A stretch of 42,348 bases of DNA from Cyanophora paradoxa. Its lineage: Eukaryota; Glaucocystophyceae; Cyanophorales; Cyanophoraceae. How positions within the stretch are numbered: position 1 is the first letter of the stretch; each line of letters opens with the position of its first letter. The notes under the pieces are model-generated. The model made no database searches. It saw only the letters and a list, made by a program, of their open reading frames with translations, and had not been told where the DNA came from. This document shows positions 30,301-41,309 of the stretch, piece after piece. The position numbers and the translations under genes were made by a program. The stretch spans positions 1 to 42,348 of the forward strand of contig QPMI01000361.1 of NCBI GenBank assembly GCA_004431415.1, in the 5' to 3' direction.

Positions 30301-33300
30301 CGGGCCCAAACCTCGACGTTGGCGACCTCCGCGTTCGACAGCTCGCGGCCGTAGACGAGGACGAAGGAGCACTGCCATGACGACGACTCTCCGGATTTTC
30401 CATAATTGACCGAGATCCGGTCCGCTGTCGTTGCAGCTTTCTCAGGAGCTGTAGTCCGTTCGATGCCGTTGGCCCTGTACGAGCGGAGGCGGTCTACACT
30501 GAGAAGCCACGTGTTGAGCCGAGAGGCGCCGTTTGCATTGCCATTGTCTGGTGTAATCCAGCCATCGACGTGGTGAGCCACCCCATAGAACTGGTCCCAG
30601 TGGCCTGAGAGCCAAACCCTGGTGACGCCATCGATAATCCGGCCTTTTGCAGAGCGAGCCAGGCAGGCGTGCACGAGCGTGTAGGCTGTCGTGCTGGTGT
30701 TCATCACAGACTCCGGAATTTGAACGCCGGCGCTCTCATCACCCTGGAGCACGGGCACCCCGCTGGCTGTGGTCGTCGTAATAATACCCCGCTTCACGGT
30801 CGCGTGCCGGCCGTTGCCGCTGAGGTCGTTCCACTGCGAGCCTGTCCACGAGGTCCCGTCGTACCAGCCCGCGATGGACGAGGCGTTCGGCGGCCTGGCG
30901 GCGGTGCTGCCGCCCGTCGGCATGATGCACGAGACGGTGGCGCTCTGCAGCCAATTGGACGGGTCGAGGCCGGTGAGGTTGAGCTGGAAGAAGCCATCCT
31001 CAGCCAGCGTGGGGCCGGAGACGTCGAAGGGCAAGGGAGGCTTCAGCCCGGTCACAAACACGAGCTGCTGCAAAGGAGACGTTCCAGCGGCGTTGCTGAT
31101 CGAAACATTGCATGCGTAAGCGGTGAATGAATCCTGCGATGACCGATGAGCGTGAGAAGCATCGAGATAATATTAATGGAAGTCCGCCAGGTCCTCGAGT
31201 GGACTGCGCACCAAGACCAGAGGAACTGCGGCAGAGGTAGACCCCGCAGCAATCGAGGCTTCTCCGGAGAGCACAGTACCCGCGCTTGGTACGTGGTCAT
31301 CCGTGGTCACGCAGGATGCGTACGCGTCGGTGGCAGCCTCTGCCGAGATCAGCCCATCGATTCGAATGTGCAGCGTGCCGTTGACATTTTCAAGCGGCAC
31401 GCCGCTCGCTCCACCGGCGGGATACGAAACAGCAAAGTTGAACGGGGGCGATGCGCTGGTCGTGAAGGAGACGGAGACGGAAGAGCTGACTCCGACGGCG
31501 TTTGCGGTCGTGACGTTGCAGGTGTAGGTCGTCTCGGGGCGCAGGGGGACCTGCACAAATGAACGCAGGACACTAAGGAACGCAGCTGCTTGCGCTGTTC
31601 GCAGGGTCAGAGAGCTCGAAGGGCGGACCTTCACGATGCATGACGTTTCCGATCCTGTAAGCGGGGCTGTGAAGGCGTACGGGAGGGTCGACGGAAGCCC
31701 TGGAAAGTGGTCCGCGTAGCCGTAGCGAAGCCGGGCCCAAACCTCGACGTTGGCGACCTCCGCGTTCGACAGCTCGCGGTCGTAGACGAGGACGAAGGAG
31801 CACTGCCATGACGACGACTCTCCGGATTTTCCATAATTGACCGAGATCCGGTCCGCTGTCGTTGCAGCTTTCTCAGGAGCTGTAGTCCGTTCGATGCCGT
31901 TGGCCCTGTACGAGCGGAGGCGGTCTACACTGAGAAGCCACGTGTTGAGCCGAGAGGCGCCGTTTGCATTGCCATTGTCTGGTGTAATCCAGCCATTGAC
32001 GTGGTAAGCTACCCCATAGAACTGGTCCCAGTGGCCTGAGAGCCAAACCCTGGTGACGCCATCGATAATCCGGCCTTTTGCAGAGCGAGCCAGGCAGGCG
32101 TGCACGAGCGTGTAGGCTGTCGTGCTGGTGTTCATCACAGACTCCGGAATTTGAACGCCGGCGCTCTCATCACCCTGCAGGAAGAGGACTCCGCTGGCGT
32201 CTGCTGCTGTCGAAATGGCGCCGTTCCGCTTCACGGTCGCGTGCCGGCCGTTGCCGCTGAGGTCGCTCCACTGCTGGTGGACTGTGTCCCACGAGGCTCC
32301 GTCGTACCAGCCCGCGATGGACGAGGCGTACGGCGGCCTGGCGGCGGGGTCGCCGTCGGGCATGCTGCACGAGACGGTGGCCTTTTGTAGCTGGTCGGCG
32401 GGGTCGAGGCCGGTGAGGTTGAACTGAAATAGGCCGTCCTGGTTGAGCACAGGGTCGGACACGGACAAGGCCACCGACGGCTGCCCGGTCACAAACACGA
32501 GCTGCTGCAAAGGAGACGTTCCAGCGGCGTTGCTGATCGAAACATTGCATGCGTAAGCGGTGAATGAATCCTGCGATGACCGATGAGCGTGAGAAGCATC
32601 GAGATAATATTAATGGAAGTCCGCCAGGTCCTCGAGTGGACTGCGCACCAAGACCAGAGGAACTGCGGCAGAGGTAGACCCCGCAGCAATCGAGGCTTCT
32701 CCGGAGAGCACAGTACCCGCGCTTGGTACGTGGTCATCCGTGGTCACGCAGGATGCGTACGCGTCGGTGGCAGCCTCTGCCGAGATCAGCCATCGATTCG
32801 AATGTGCAGCGTGCCGTTGACATTTTCAAGCGGCACGCCGCTCGCTCCACCGGCGGGATACGAAACAGCAAAGTTGAACGGGGGCGATGCGCTGGTCGTG
32901 AAGGAGACGGAGACGGAAGAGCTGACTCCGACGGCGTTTGCGGTCGTGACGTTGCAGGTGTAGGTCGTCTCGGGGCGCAGGGGGACCTGCACAAATGAAC
33001 GCAGGACACTAAGGAACGCAGCTGCTTGCGCTGTTCGCAGGGTCAGAGAGCTCGAAGGGCGGACCTTCACGATGCATGACGTTTCCGATCCTGTAAGCGG
33101 GGCTGTGAAGGCGTACGGGAGGGTCGACGGAAGCCCCGGAAAGTGGTCCGCGTAGCCGTAGCGAAGCCGGGCCCAAACCTCGACGTTGGCGACCTCCGCG
33201 TTCGACAGCTCGCGATCGTAGACGAGGACGAAGGAGCACTGCCATGACGACGACTCTCCGGATTTTCCATAATTGACCGAGATCCGGTCCGCTGTCGTTG

Positions 33301-33958
33301 CAGCTTTCTCAGGAGCTGTAGTCCGTTCGATGCCGTTGGCCCTGTACGAGCGGAGGCGGTCTACACTGAGAAGCCACGTGTTGAGCCGAGAGGCGCCGTT
33401 TGCATTGCTATTGTCTGGTGTAATCCAGCCATCGACGTGGTGAGCCACCCCATAGAACTGGTCCCAGTGGCCTGAGAGCCAAACCCTGGTGACGCCATCG
33501 ATAATCCGGCCTTTTGCAGAGCGAGCCAGGCAGGCGTGCACGAGCGTGTAGGCTGTCGTGCTGGTGTTCATCACAGACTCCGGAATTTGAACGCCGGCGC
33601 TCTCATCACCCTGCAGGAAGAGGACTCCGCTGGCGTCTGCTGCTGTCGAAATGGCGCCGTTCCGCTTCACGGTCGCGTGCCGGCCGTTGCCGCTGAGGTC
33701 GCTCCACTGCTGGTGGACTGTGTCCCACGAGGCTCCGTCGTACCAGCCCGCGATGGACGAGGCGTACGGCGGCCTGGCGGCGGGGTTGCCGTCGGGCATG
33801 CTGCACGAGACGGTGGCCTTCTGCAGGTTTGCGGTAGTGTCGAGGTCGGAGAGCGTGAACTCGAAGAGGCCACCCTGGCCCAGCGTCGGGCCCGACACGG
33901 AGAAGGCCGCCGACGACTGCAACAACAGCATGCAGAGAGCTGTAGCGAAGAAGAGCAT
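27389..33958 (-). CDS. Adhesion-type surface protein: lectin-like repeats, Ser-Pro stalk, GPS motif, one TM helix
   Basis: Thirteen exons: 33958-32649, 32570-31212, 31133-29532, 29440-29396, 29342-29037, 28981-28913, 28878-28777, 28718-28680, 28609-28508, 28416-28330, 28258-28187, 28128-27793, 27739-27389. ATG 33958 opens a signal peptide ([20 protein letters not shown]). Three units follow, each with a concanavalin/LamG-like lectin domain ([53 protein letters not shown]) and an Fn3-like strand set ([20 protein letters not shown]). A (Ser-Pro)n stalk of ~140 residues leads to a helical/beta region ending WRVCSAAS...SCPHLTP then FALM, a GPS motif with the HL/T cleavage site. A single TM helix ([21 protein letters not shown]) and a ~50-residue tail follow. 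Exon 1 is one base short of a whole number of codons and stops after HIRIDG (32786). Downstream exons are intact, so this is either a lesion or a sequence error. Confidence 0.8.
29580..30012 (-). repeat. Degenerate 6-bp/12-bp tandem repeat coding for (Ser-Pro)n
   Basis: On the plus strand GGGCTGGGCGAC-type units repeat for about 430 bp; on the minus strand they read as Ser-Pro dipeptides with occasional Leu, Ala-Asn-Pro or Arg-Pro. Such tracts are extended and commonly O-glycosylated after Pro hydroxylation in algal cell-surface proteins. Confidence 0.9.
31053..33826 (-). repeat. Tandem duplication of a ~1,437-bp lectin/Fn3 unit including its intron
   Basis: About 31053-32490 and 32490-33826 are nearly identical over coding and intronic sequence. 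The 78-nt intron (31134-31211 and 32571-32648) looks identical in both. A third, more diverged unit covers about 30025-31053. Most differences between the first two units lie near their N-terminal ends. Confidence 0.92.
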
Positions 33959-35584
33959 TACAACGTCAACGGTTCCGTTCGCGCAGCCGCAGCCGCGCGA
34001 ACGTTGCGTTCGCCGCGACGTCGACATCTGCCGCGAGCAGCTCAGATTCTGCGCGCGTGGTAGCAGCATTTGCAACTCTAGGACCTAGATCTGGCGACTC
34101 AGTGGCGAGCCGCGACCGCGGACGACTGCACGCGTACGTACTGAGTTCAGCGCACTCAGTATGACTGCGGCAGCTGGTAGATCCTTGCGTAGCTCCCGCA
34201 CTGCGCCTGCGGCGCAGCTGTGAGCACGTCGTCTGAGCCGCATGCGTTGAGCCGCATGCGTTACGCGTACGATGTCTGAGCCTCGGAGCGCTCCTCTCTC
34301 GAGCAGAGTCGAGCTCAAGTCCTCGCTGCATGCATATGCGCTCAGCCGGAGCTCGAGCTCAACGCCGCGGGCTGAACTTCGGAAGCCGAGGCCCGCTGAA
34401 CTTGGCTATAGATCCGATGACCGGGCGGCGGGCGCATGTGGTCGACAACTTGCAAGCCTTCTGAAGAGCGGCCACTTGCGCCGGCAAGGTGGCGGAGCCC
34501 GGAGCCTCGGAGGGAGCCTCGCCGAGTCGGAGGGGCGACTCTCAAGCCTAGCTAGATCTAGAGTCTCAGGCTCGGAGTACTAGTCTCAGCCGAGTCTCAC
34601 AGGGGCCGGGCGGCTGAGGAGCGGCTCAGGAGTCAGGACTAGATCAGGAGCCAGGAGTCAGGAGTCAGGACTCAGGAGTCAGGACTCGAGCTCAGGCCCC
34701 AGGGGTCAGCCTGGCAGGAGCTGGCCTAGCTGGCGGCTGCTGCTGGCCCAGGCTGAGGGGCCGCGCGCGCCCCCGTCGCCGGGCCGTCGGGACTCGGGAG
34801 TCGGGACTCGGGAGTCGGACCCCCAGGCGCCGGCATATGCATGCGCAGGCAGCGCAGTTACGCCGTTAGTACTGTAGAATGCAAAACTTAATTAGTCTGA
34901 AATATTTATTAGTCCGGGGTTTTGGCCGCTTTATTACCAAGTAAATATTTATCACTTGGCGCTGAGAGCTTTATTAGCGGCCTTTAGCAGGGGGTGCCCC
35001 CCGCCCCCAAACCCCCCACGGCCCACCGTGGCACGGGCCACGCACATACACTGCGCTCAAAGAAGCTTAAGCGCGGAGAAGAAGGGCGCCGACGAGCTTA
35101 AAGGGTGTACCCCCTCTTCGATTCGCAGCACTACTTAATTTATTACTCTAAAATCTTTATTAGAGCGGCCTTGCAACTTTAGTAATAACATATATATATC
35201 AATAGCGAAATGTCGTACTTGTACGTCGGACCGTGCACGTGTTCGAATTCGGTACTTTCTGCGAACCGACAGCTCTGTCCACTGTCCACTGCAGCTGTCC
35301 AGAGTCCAGACTCACAGTTCAGTGTCCACCTGGCACGCGCGAAGCTAATCATCATGCATATGAATCCTGATATGATTCAATGATTGGTGACTTGAGTTTC
35401 GGCCGACGCGTATACGTAGTACTAGTACTACGGTAGTACTAGTAGTCGCGTTACTCGCGTTACTAAGTTACTAGTACTGGAGTCGCGTACGGTCCACGGA
35501 ACTTCGGAACTTGGGTGACCGACGCACCGACTCTCTCAGTGACGTCGACCGTCGGAGACGGTCGGACCGTCGGGAGTCCGACGG

Positions 35585-35720
35585 TCCGACGGTCGGGACT
35601 CGGGACTCGGGAGTCGGCCCGGGGACTCGGGACTCGGGAGTCGGGACTCGGGACTCGGGAGTCGGGAGTCGGGACTCAAGAGTCGACGTCGGGACTCGGG
35701 ACTCAGAGAGTCAGAGTCAC
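35585..35720. repeat. GGGACTCGGGAGTC minisatellite
   Basis: Units built from GGGACTC and GGGAGTC alternate irregularly. GACTC and GAGTC are reverse complements, so the array can fold on itself at many registers. A shorter array of the same words is at 34788-34825. Confidence 0.9.
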
Positions 35721-36573
35721 TCAGTTAACGTTAACGTTACTACCGTAGTACTGATACTACGGTACTGAACGTTACAGACTCTGAGACAGTAACAGACTCC
35801 GAGACTCACTGTAAGTTCACAGTCTAAGTGATCATGACTCAGTGACGGCCGCGGAAGCTGCTTTTGCAATGCCATCATTAATATTGTCATGCATGATGCA
35901 TGATGCTCAGGCGGCTACTCACAGACTGAGAGTCACAGTAACTCACTGATGAGTCACTGACTCATTATTGACGAGGTCGCGAACAGATTGATATCCGATC
36001 GCGCCGGTCCGCGCAAACAGCAGACCGTGATTCGCGATTCGCGCGCGCCGATTCGCGCCTCATTGGGACGTGCCGCGGTGCAAAATTCACTACAATTCAC
36101 TGCAAAAATTCACTGAGAATCATATATATTATTATATAATTATGTATGCGCATACAGTACTGCTTAATTTGCGTTATTTACTTTTTTTGGTGAATTACTG
36201 GCCACATGGGGGGCTGCGCAGGGGGCATAGAGACAAATTAAAAAGCAAAATAACTAAGACAAGATCTAGAGCACGAAGAAAGATAAGACAAAGAGCCAAA
36301 GTCGACAATTGCAATAAAAGAGGAAAGGCACACAGAGGCAGATCGAAAAGAGACGAGAATTCGAAGCGAACCAAACCGAGCAGATCGATATCTAGGGAGT
36401 CCGACGGTCGTAGCAGGGACAGCGCATGCGCATGCATATGCATGCATGCGCAAGCGCAGCTACTAATTATATTTATAACGGCGCCATTACAATTACAGTT
36501 ATTACCTCGTTTTATTCCTCGTTTTACAGTAATTGGTTACTAGTCATTTTCTGGTTATTACAGTAGTCATTAC

Positions 36574-36645
36574 TCAACTTTTCAACTTTTCCAAGTTGGC
36601 AAAGTGGACCGTCGACCTTTTCAACTTTTCCAAGTTGGCAAAGTG
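36574..36645. repeat. Direct repeat of a ~28-bp unit
   Basis: The unit CTTTTCCAAGTTGGCAAAGT, preceded by TTTTCAA, occurs twice (about 36577-36605 and 36617-36645) separated by GGACCGTCGACC. Each unit contains a short dyad (AACTT...AAGTT). Confidence 0.85.
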
Positions 36646-37272
36646 TCCCGGCCGGGCCGGCCCCCATGAGCCGGCGGCTCTGATCAACTTTGTCATCACT
36701 CAGTGACTTAATTTATCAACTTTGGCAACTTTTGTCCCGGCCCCCGGGCCGCGCGCGGGCCGCCGCGGCTGCATCAGCCTGCATGCGGGCCGCGCGCCCG
36801 GCGCCGACGTCGACTCGGCGGCGGAGTCGGCGCCGACTCGGCGCCGAGTCGCCGCCGACTCGGCGGTAGGGTTGCCGCTTACACTTACACTCCCCTCACA
36901 TAAGTCACTTAACTAGTACCTACCCCCCTACAACATGTCGAAAACGACCTAATTCGACCCAAAACCGACCCAAAAACGATGTAACAGGAATTTTCGCGCT
37001 TTTCTGTCAGTTATCTCGTCTGGAATTAATATTGAGGCATCGGAGTCTGTAAGGGGGTCTCATGGTTCATGGGGTCATGCTTTCGAGGGTCTCGAACTGC
37101 TCTAACTTCGGACCAGCGTTGTTACATCGAATGCACAGGTTGAGGTCAGAGACGATCTTTCCTGCAGATTCAAAGCTGTTTCGTCGCTCTCCTACCCCGA
37201 CTTACGGCCCACTTGAAACCCGTGAAACGCACTCTTATCCGCGAAACTTTTATCCGGGGTTTCGCGGGGTTC

Positions 37273-37572
37273 AGATCTCCGGTCCGCGTTTCCCATGATA
37301 AGTGTTCGAATTGTTTTCGTGATCACAGATTCCTGAGCGTGTGTATAGTTCAGAGCAATATAGCTAGCTCTAGCTGTCTCTATGTTGAAGGTCGATCTAG
37401 CCCTATAACTACCCCTGTCTCAGAGCTCAAAAATTCCGGATATCGATCCGCTAGCGCCCGCTCGCTTCAAGAGGGGCGCCGGGTGCCGAGGGCTGTGAGG
37501 AGGCGCCGCGCCTCGCGCTCGCCGGACTGCAGCGCCGCGTGCGTCGTGCCCTGCCGCACCCCGCCCCGCCCC
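37273..37572. repeat. Parent copy of the duplicated polyamine oxidase 3' segment
   Basis: This uninterrupted copy (downstream flank, 3' UTR, stop, last exon) matches 23513-23625 plus 26179-26385. It shows what the target site looked like before the 2.55 kb insertion. Confidence 0.9.
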
Positions 37573-40500
37573 GCCCCGCCCCGTCAGCCCCAAAGGGCGC
37601 GCGCGATCGCGAGGCTATCTAGATCTAATTCTAGATCATACATAGGGCCGGGCGGGCGGGGGCGGACGAGGTTGGCGCAGTCGGTGTGCTCGCCGGCAAA
37701 CAGCAGGCGCCCCGCCGGCCGCGCGAGCTCCGCAAAGTCCTCGGCCCCGCACCCCGCCGGCACGTGCGTGTAGCTGCGCGGGGCGAGGCGGAGGGCGGAG
37801 GGCGGGGGGCGGGGGGCGGTGAGGTGAGGCGGGTCTGGGGGAGTGGAGCAGCGGATACATAAGAAACGTGGCAGCGTGCCTGCCGCAGGCTTCTCGAGCT
37901 CGTATTTATCTATCTTAGAAGCGCTCCTCTCTCAGGCCGAGCTCCTTATTTTGGAGCTCTTTATTCTAGGCAGGGGCCTAAGAAGGCGACGCGCCTGCCG
38001 CAGGCGAGGGGGTCGCTCTTCCAGCGCGTCACGGCCACCGCCACCGGGTCGGGCGCCTGCGCGGAAGAGGGGTCAGAGGAGGCCGGGGCCGGGCCGGGCG
38101 GCCGAGGCGGGCATACATATTGTCAACTAGCTGGATTTAATCGAAGTTAGAGCTCGAGGGGGCGCGCGGGGCGGGGCGGGGCGCACGTCGGGGCCGTAGA
38201 TGGTGCGGAGGACGCGCATCGCGAGGCCCGCCACCGTCGCGTCGTCGTGCATCTGCGAGGGGGGCGGCACGCGGCTCGTTTGTGTGGGCGGGAGAGGGGA
38301 CGGAGAGGGGTAAGAGGGTAGGAGTGGGGCGGGGGGGGGGGAGAGAGAGGGAATGGGGGGAGGGGAGTGGGGGTAGTAGTAGCTGTAGGCGTGGGAGATA
38401 CTTGAAATTAAAAAGGTGGCGAAGCTGGAGTAGGTGGGAGTACAAAAAGGAGTTGAAGGAAGAGTGGGAGGGGGGGGGGGCAGAGGGGGAGGGCAGGGGG
38501 TGCACCTCGAGGCTCTCGGCGAAGGCGCCCCAGTTGAAGGCCACCAGCACCGCCGCCCCGGGCACCACCTGCGCCCGCGCCGCGTTTGAGACTGGGCTGC
38601 TCAGCGGCTAAAGGAAACGCTATGAGACTAGACGCAGAGTTTGGGCTGCGAAGGGGAACGCTGAAGGGGGCGAGGGAGCGGGACCTTGTTGAAGCACAGG
38701 AAGGCCGAGAAGCGGCCGGGCTCCTCCCCGCAGTACGCTGCGCAGGCCCCTCGGCGTCGGCGCCGGCGCCGGGCGACGCGAGGGGCGGGACGGGCGGTAG
38801 GAAGGATGGGGCCTGGAATCTAGTTCGGTCCCTTGTCGCCGCCGATTGGATCCAGGCCCAGATTGGCGCGGGCCCAGAGGGCCCAGAGGGCCCTTTACGC
38901 CGAGTAAGAAGCCCAGAGGGGGGATCTGAATCCAGATCTAGATCGAGGCTCGATCTAGAAGGCAGAGGGAGTAGATCCAGATCTAGGTTGGCTCGGCCCC
39001 GCGCCGCCGGCTCCGGAGCCCGAGCTCTGGCTCGCGGCGCACAGAGCCATTCGGCGCGGGGGTCCCAGAAGACGCGGGGGAACGCCAGCGCCAGCTTGTC
39101 CAGCGTCCCTGCCGATAAACGTTACTGGGCGTCACCAGATGAGATAATAGTGCGCAAAGCGTTTGTAAATAGCGAGTCGATAAGCGAGTCGATAACGATA
39201 ATAATTTTTAGGGCGCCAAGTGTGGTCGAAGCTTGGCTGGTATCAAAAGCGGAGACTATCTACAGATAGAGAAAGATCTAGAGAGCGGATGGTACTAAAG
39301 GCGGACCGAAGCCGACGGCGGCGACGGCGCGGCGCTTGGGCGTTTATGAGCTCTTATAAAAGCGAAGTCGGTAGAGAATTCGATAACAAAAACAGATAAC
39401 AGAAACGGATTAAAAACCGGTATTCGAATTCGAAGATAGAGAAAGAGGGCGGACCGAAGCCGACGGCGGCGATGGCGCGGCGCTTGGCCTCGGGCAGGGG
39501 CGGCTCGAAGGCGACGCGGGCCTCCTTCAGCACACCCAGCGGCAGCGTGCACTGCAAGATCGAGTCAGAGCGAGGCAAAGGGCGCGCCAGAACTTGGAAC
39601 GCCGAGGGGCGTCGGGCGCGGGCGGGGCAGCGCATGTGCAAGGGGAGCGAGGCTAGCGCTCAAGTGAGGCTCGAGGGGTAGTCGGTTATCGGAGGAGGCC
39701 CAAGTGAGGCGACCGGATCCGGAGATCTAGAGTGCCGGAGGCATGCGCAGGGCGGGGCGGGGCGGGGCGCGCACGATGGCCCAGTCGCACTCGTACGCCT
39801 CGCCCGCCGCCGTCTCCACACACGCGCCGGCCTCCCCGTACCGTATCCTGCGAACGAAGCTCAGGTGAGCAGGAACGAAGCTCAGGTGATAGGCCGGGGC
39901 GGGGGCGGGGAGCCGGGATGGAAAGCGGCCACGCCGGAATCGAACCTGGAGACGGTGACGCCCAGTCGCACGTCCAGGCCCCTCGCCAGGCGCTCGACGA
40001 GCGCCCTGCAGCGAGGAGAGGTCGGAGGGAGGGGGTACATGCGCGGTCGATGGAGAAAGCCGGAGGGTCCGTACCCGTATCCCGAGGCGATGTAGGGGTG
40101 CTCCCCGCCCGTGTGCCCCGGCTGCAGCTTGTCCAGCTCGTACTGCGTACCCCGAGCCGACTTAGGAAAGCGGGGGTACAGGAAGGGGCAGCGGGGTACG
40201 GGCGCGCGTTAAGGGCCGAGAGGGACGGCAGGTCGGCCCCGTTGAAGCCCTGCGGGGCCGGGGCCGTCGGAGGGAGGAGAAGGGGTAGGGAGGCGTACCC
40301 CCCAGCCAAACGAAACGGTACCCCCCCGTGACGCGCACCTGGACGTGGTTGACTTCGAGCTGGACGACCTTTCGCTCGAGGGACGAGAGGCCGGCCGCCT
40401 CCACCGCCGCCGGGAGCGTCTCGGCGAGGCTCAGGCGCGCCCCGGCCTCGCCCATGCCTGCCTCTCGTTCGGGGGTACCGAGAAAGATCGCCGGGGAGGG

Positions 40501-41086
40501 AGTACGCGTACCCCTCACGCGCGCGTCGTGGCCGGCCAGGATCGCCTCCCACTTCGCGCGCGCCGCGACCTCGACCTGCGCATGCGGGCGGGCGGCTCAG
40601 ATCAGGATCGGCGGCGCGCGGCGCGGCGCGCGCTGGTCCGCGGCGCAGGCGCGCGCGCGCCTCGGGAGGGATGCAAGCGCCGTCCGCGTCGTACACAGCG
40701 CTCTCCTCCGGCGCCTCCTTCGAGTAGTGCAGCGTCGCGCCGGCCTCCTGTCAATCGGGGCGCTCATGATCAGTGAGGGCGAATACCGAAGGCGCGGGCT
40801 GGTCGTTCGAGAGACGCGCCTTTGCGAGCTGCACCATCGGGTTCCCTTCTTCGCCGTGGATCCAGCTGGCGCCGAGGTCGCAGGGCGCGGGCGCTCCGCC
40901 GGCGCCGGGGAGCGTGGCGGTCAGCACGCGGCCGCCGATGCGGTCGCGCGCCTCCAGAACGACCACGTCGTCCACCCCGGCGTCCCGCAGCCGCCGCGCC
41001 GCCGCGAGGCCCGAGAAGCCCGCGCCCACAACGACGACCGCGTGCCGCCGCCGCTGCGGGGGCTCCGCCGCCGCCGAACCGTTCAT
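37467..41086 (-). CDS. Polyamine oxidase-type flavin amine oxidase, 16 exons
   Basis: FAD-dependent oxidase of spermine/spermidine or their acetyl forms; the exact substrate is not readable. Exons: 41086-40820, 40747-40655, 40575-40519, 40461-40339, 40249-40208, 40142-40075, 40005-39946, 39847-39775, 39551-39455, 39108-39043, 38737-38685, 38568-38506, 38252-38187, 38056-37995, 37773-37668, 37550-37467. They sum to 460 codons with stop, normal for the family. The N-terminus has the FAD Rossmann motif [17 protein letters not shown] and [13 protein letters not shown], followed by the polyamine oxidase signature [13 protein letters not shown]. Further marks are [42 protein letters not shown], and the C-terminal FAD clamp [11 protein letters not shown] spliced to [18 protein letters not shown]. 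Four introns use GC donors (after exons 1, 2, 5, 14), three or more beginning GCGCG. The gene diverges from DDX1 across 223 bp. Parts of its 3' end are copied at 23.4-26.4 kb. Confidence 0.95.
39301..39340. repeat. Intronic copy of the end of polyamine oxidase exon 9
   Basis: About 40 bp starting GCGGACCGAAGCCGACGGCG match the exon 9 donor junction at 39449-39487 with one or two changes. AGATAGAGAAAGA precedes both, so the duplication is somewhat larger and interrupted. The copy includes a second potential donor site. Confidence 0.85.
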
Positions 41087-41309
41087 AAGCGCTACAGCTG
41101 CGCGCCCGGCGCGCTTGCGGGTGCCCTCGCCGCTGTCCGCAATCGCGCTCCGCCGATCAAGTGCAGCGCGCGCGGCCCCTCTCGTGCGTGGGAGCTGGTG
41201 CTTCTCAGATAGTCACGGTAGCGCGCGATGACAGCGCTGGCCAAGGCAAACAAGCGCTGGCCGGGAAGTGACTAGATTCGCACTGTACCCGGGCCGGCGC
41301 GTCGCCAAC
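41087..41309. promoter_or_regulatory. Divergent intergenic region of polyamine oxidase and DDX1
   Basis: The 223 bp between the two ATGs must hold both promoters and 5' UTRs. A palindromic CCAGCGCTGG-like word pair occurs at about 41234 and 41254 (ACAGCGCTGGCCAAGG, AAGCGCTGGCCGGG). No TATA box is visible. Confidence 0.4.

Larger units (their letters stand above)
33959..37272. other. 3.3 kb noncoding region with several repeat families
   Basis: No coding exon is supported. The region contains: runs of GGAGTCAGGACT (about 34615-34690); GGGACTCGGGAGTC units (34788-34820 and 35590-35720); AT-rich stretches (34860-34960, 35135-35205, 36070-36180); TACTAGTACTACGGTAGTAC inverted motifs (35420-35480); a duplicated TTTTCAACTTTTCCAAG-type unit (36574-36645); and a GC-rich inverted-repeat cluster (36800-36870). 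It is also the promoter side of the adhesion-type gene. Confidence 0.6.

Noticed and set aside
28128-33958. Polycystin/PKD channel
   Set aside because: A GPS motif is present, but only a single TM helix and a short tail follow. There are no PLAT or channel segments.
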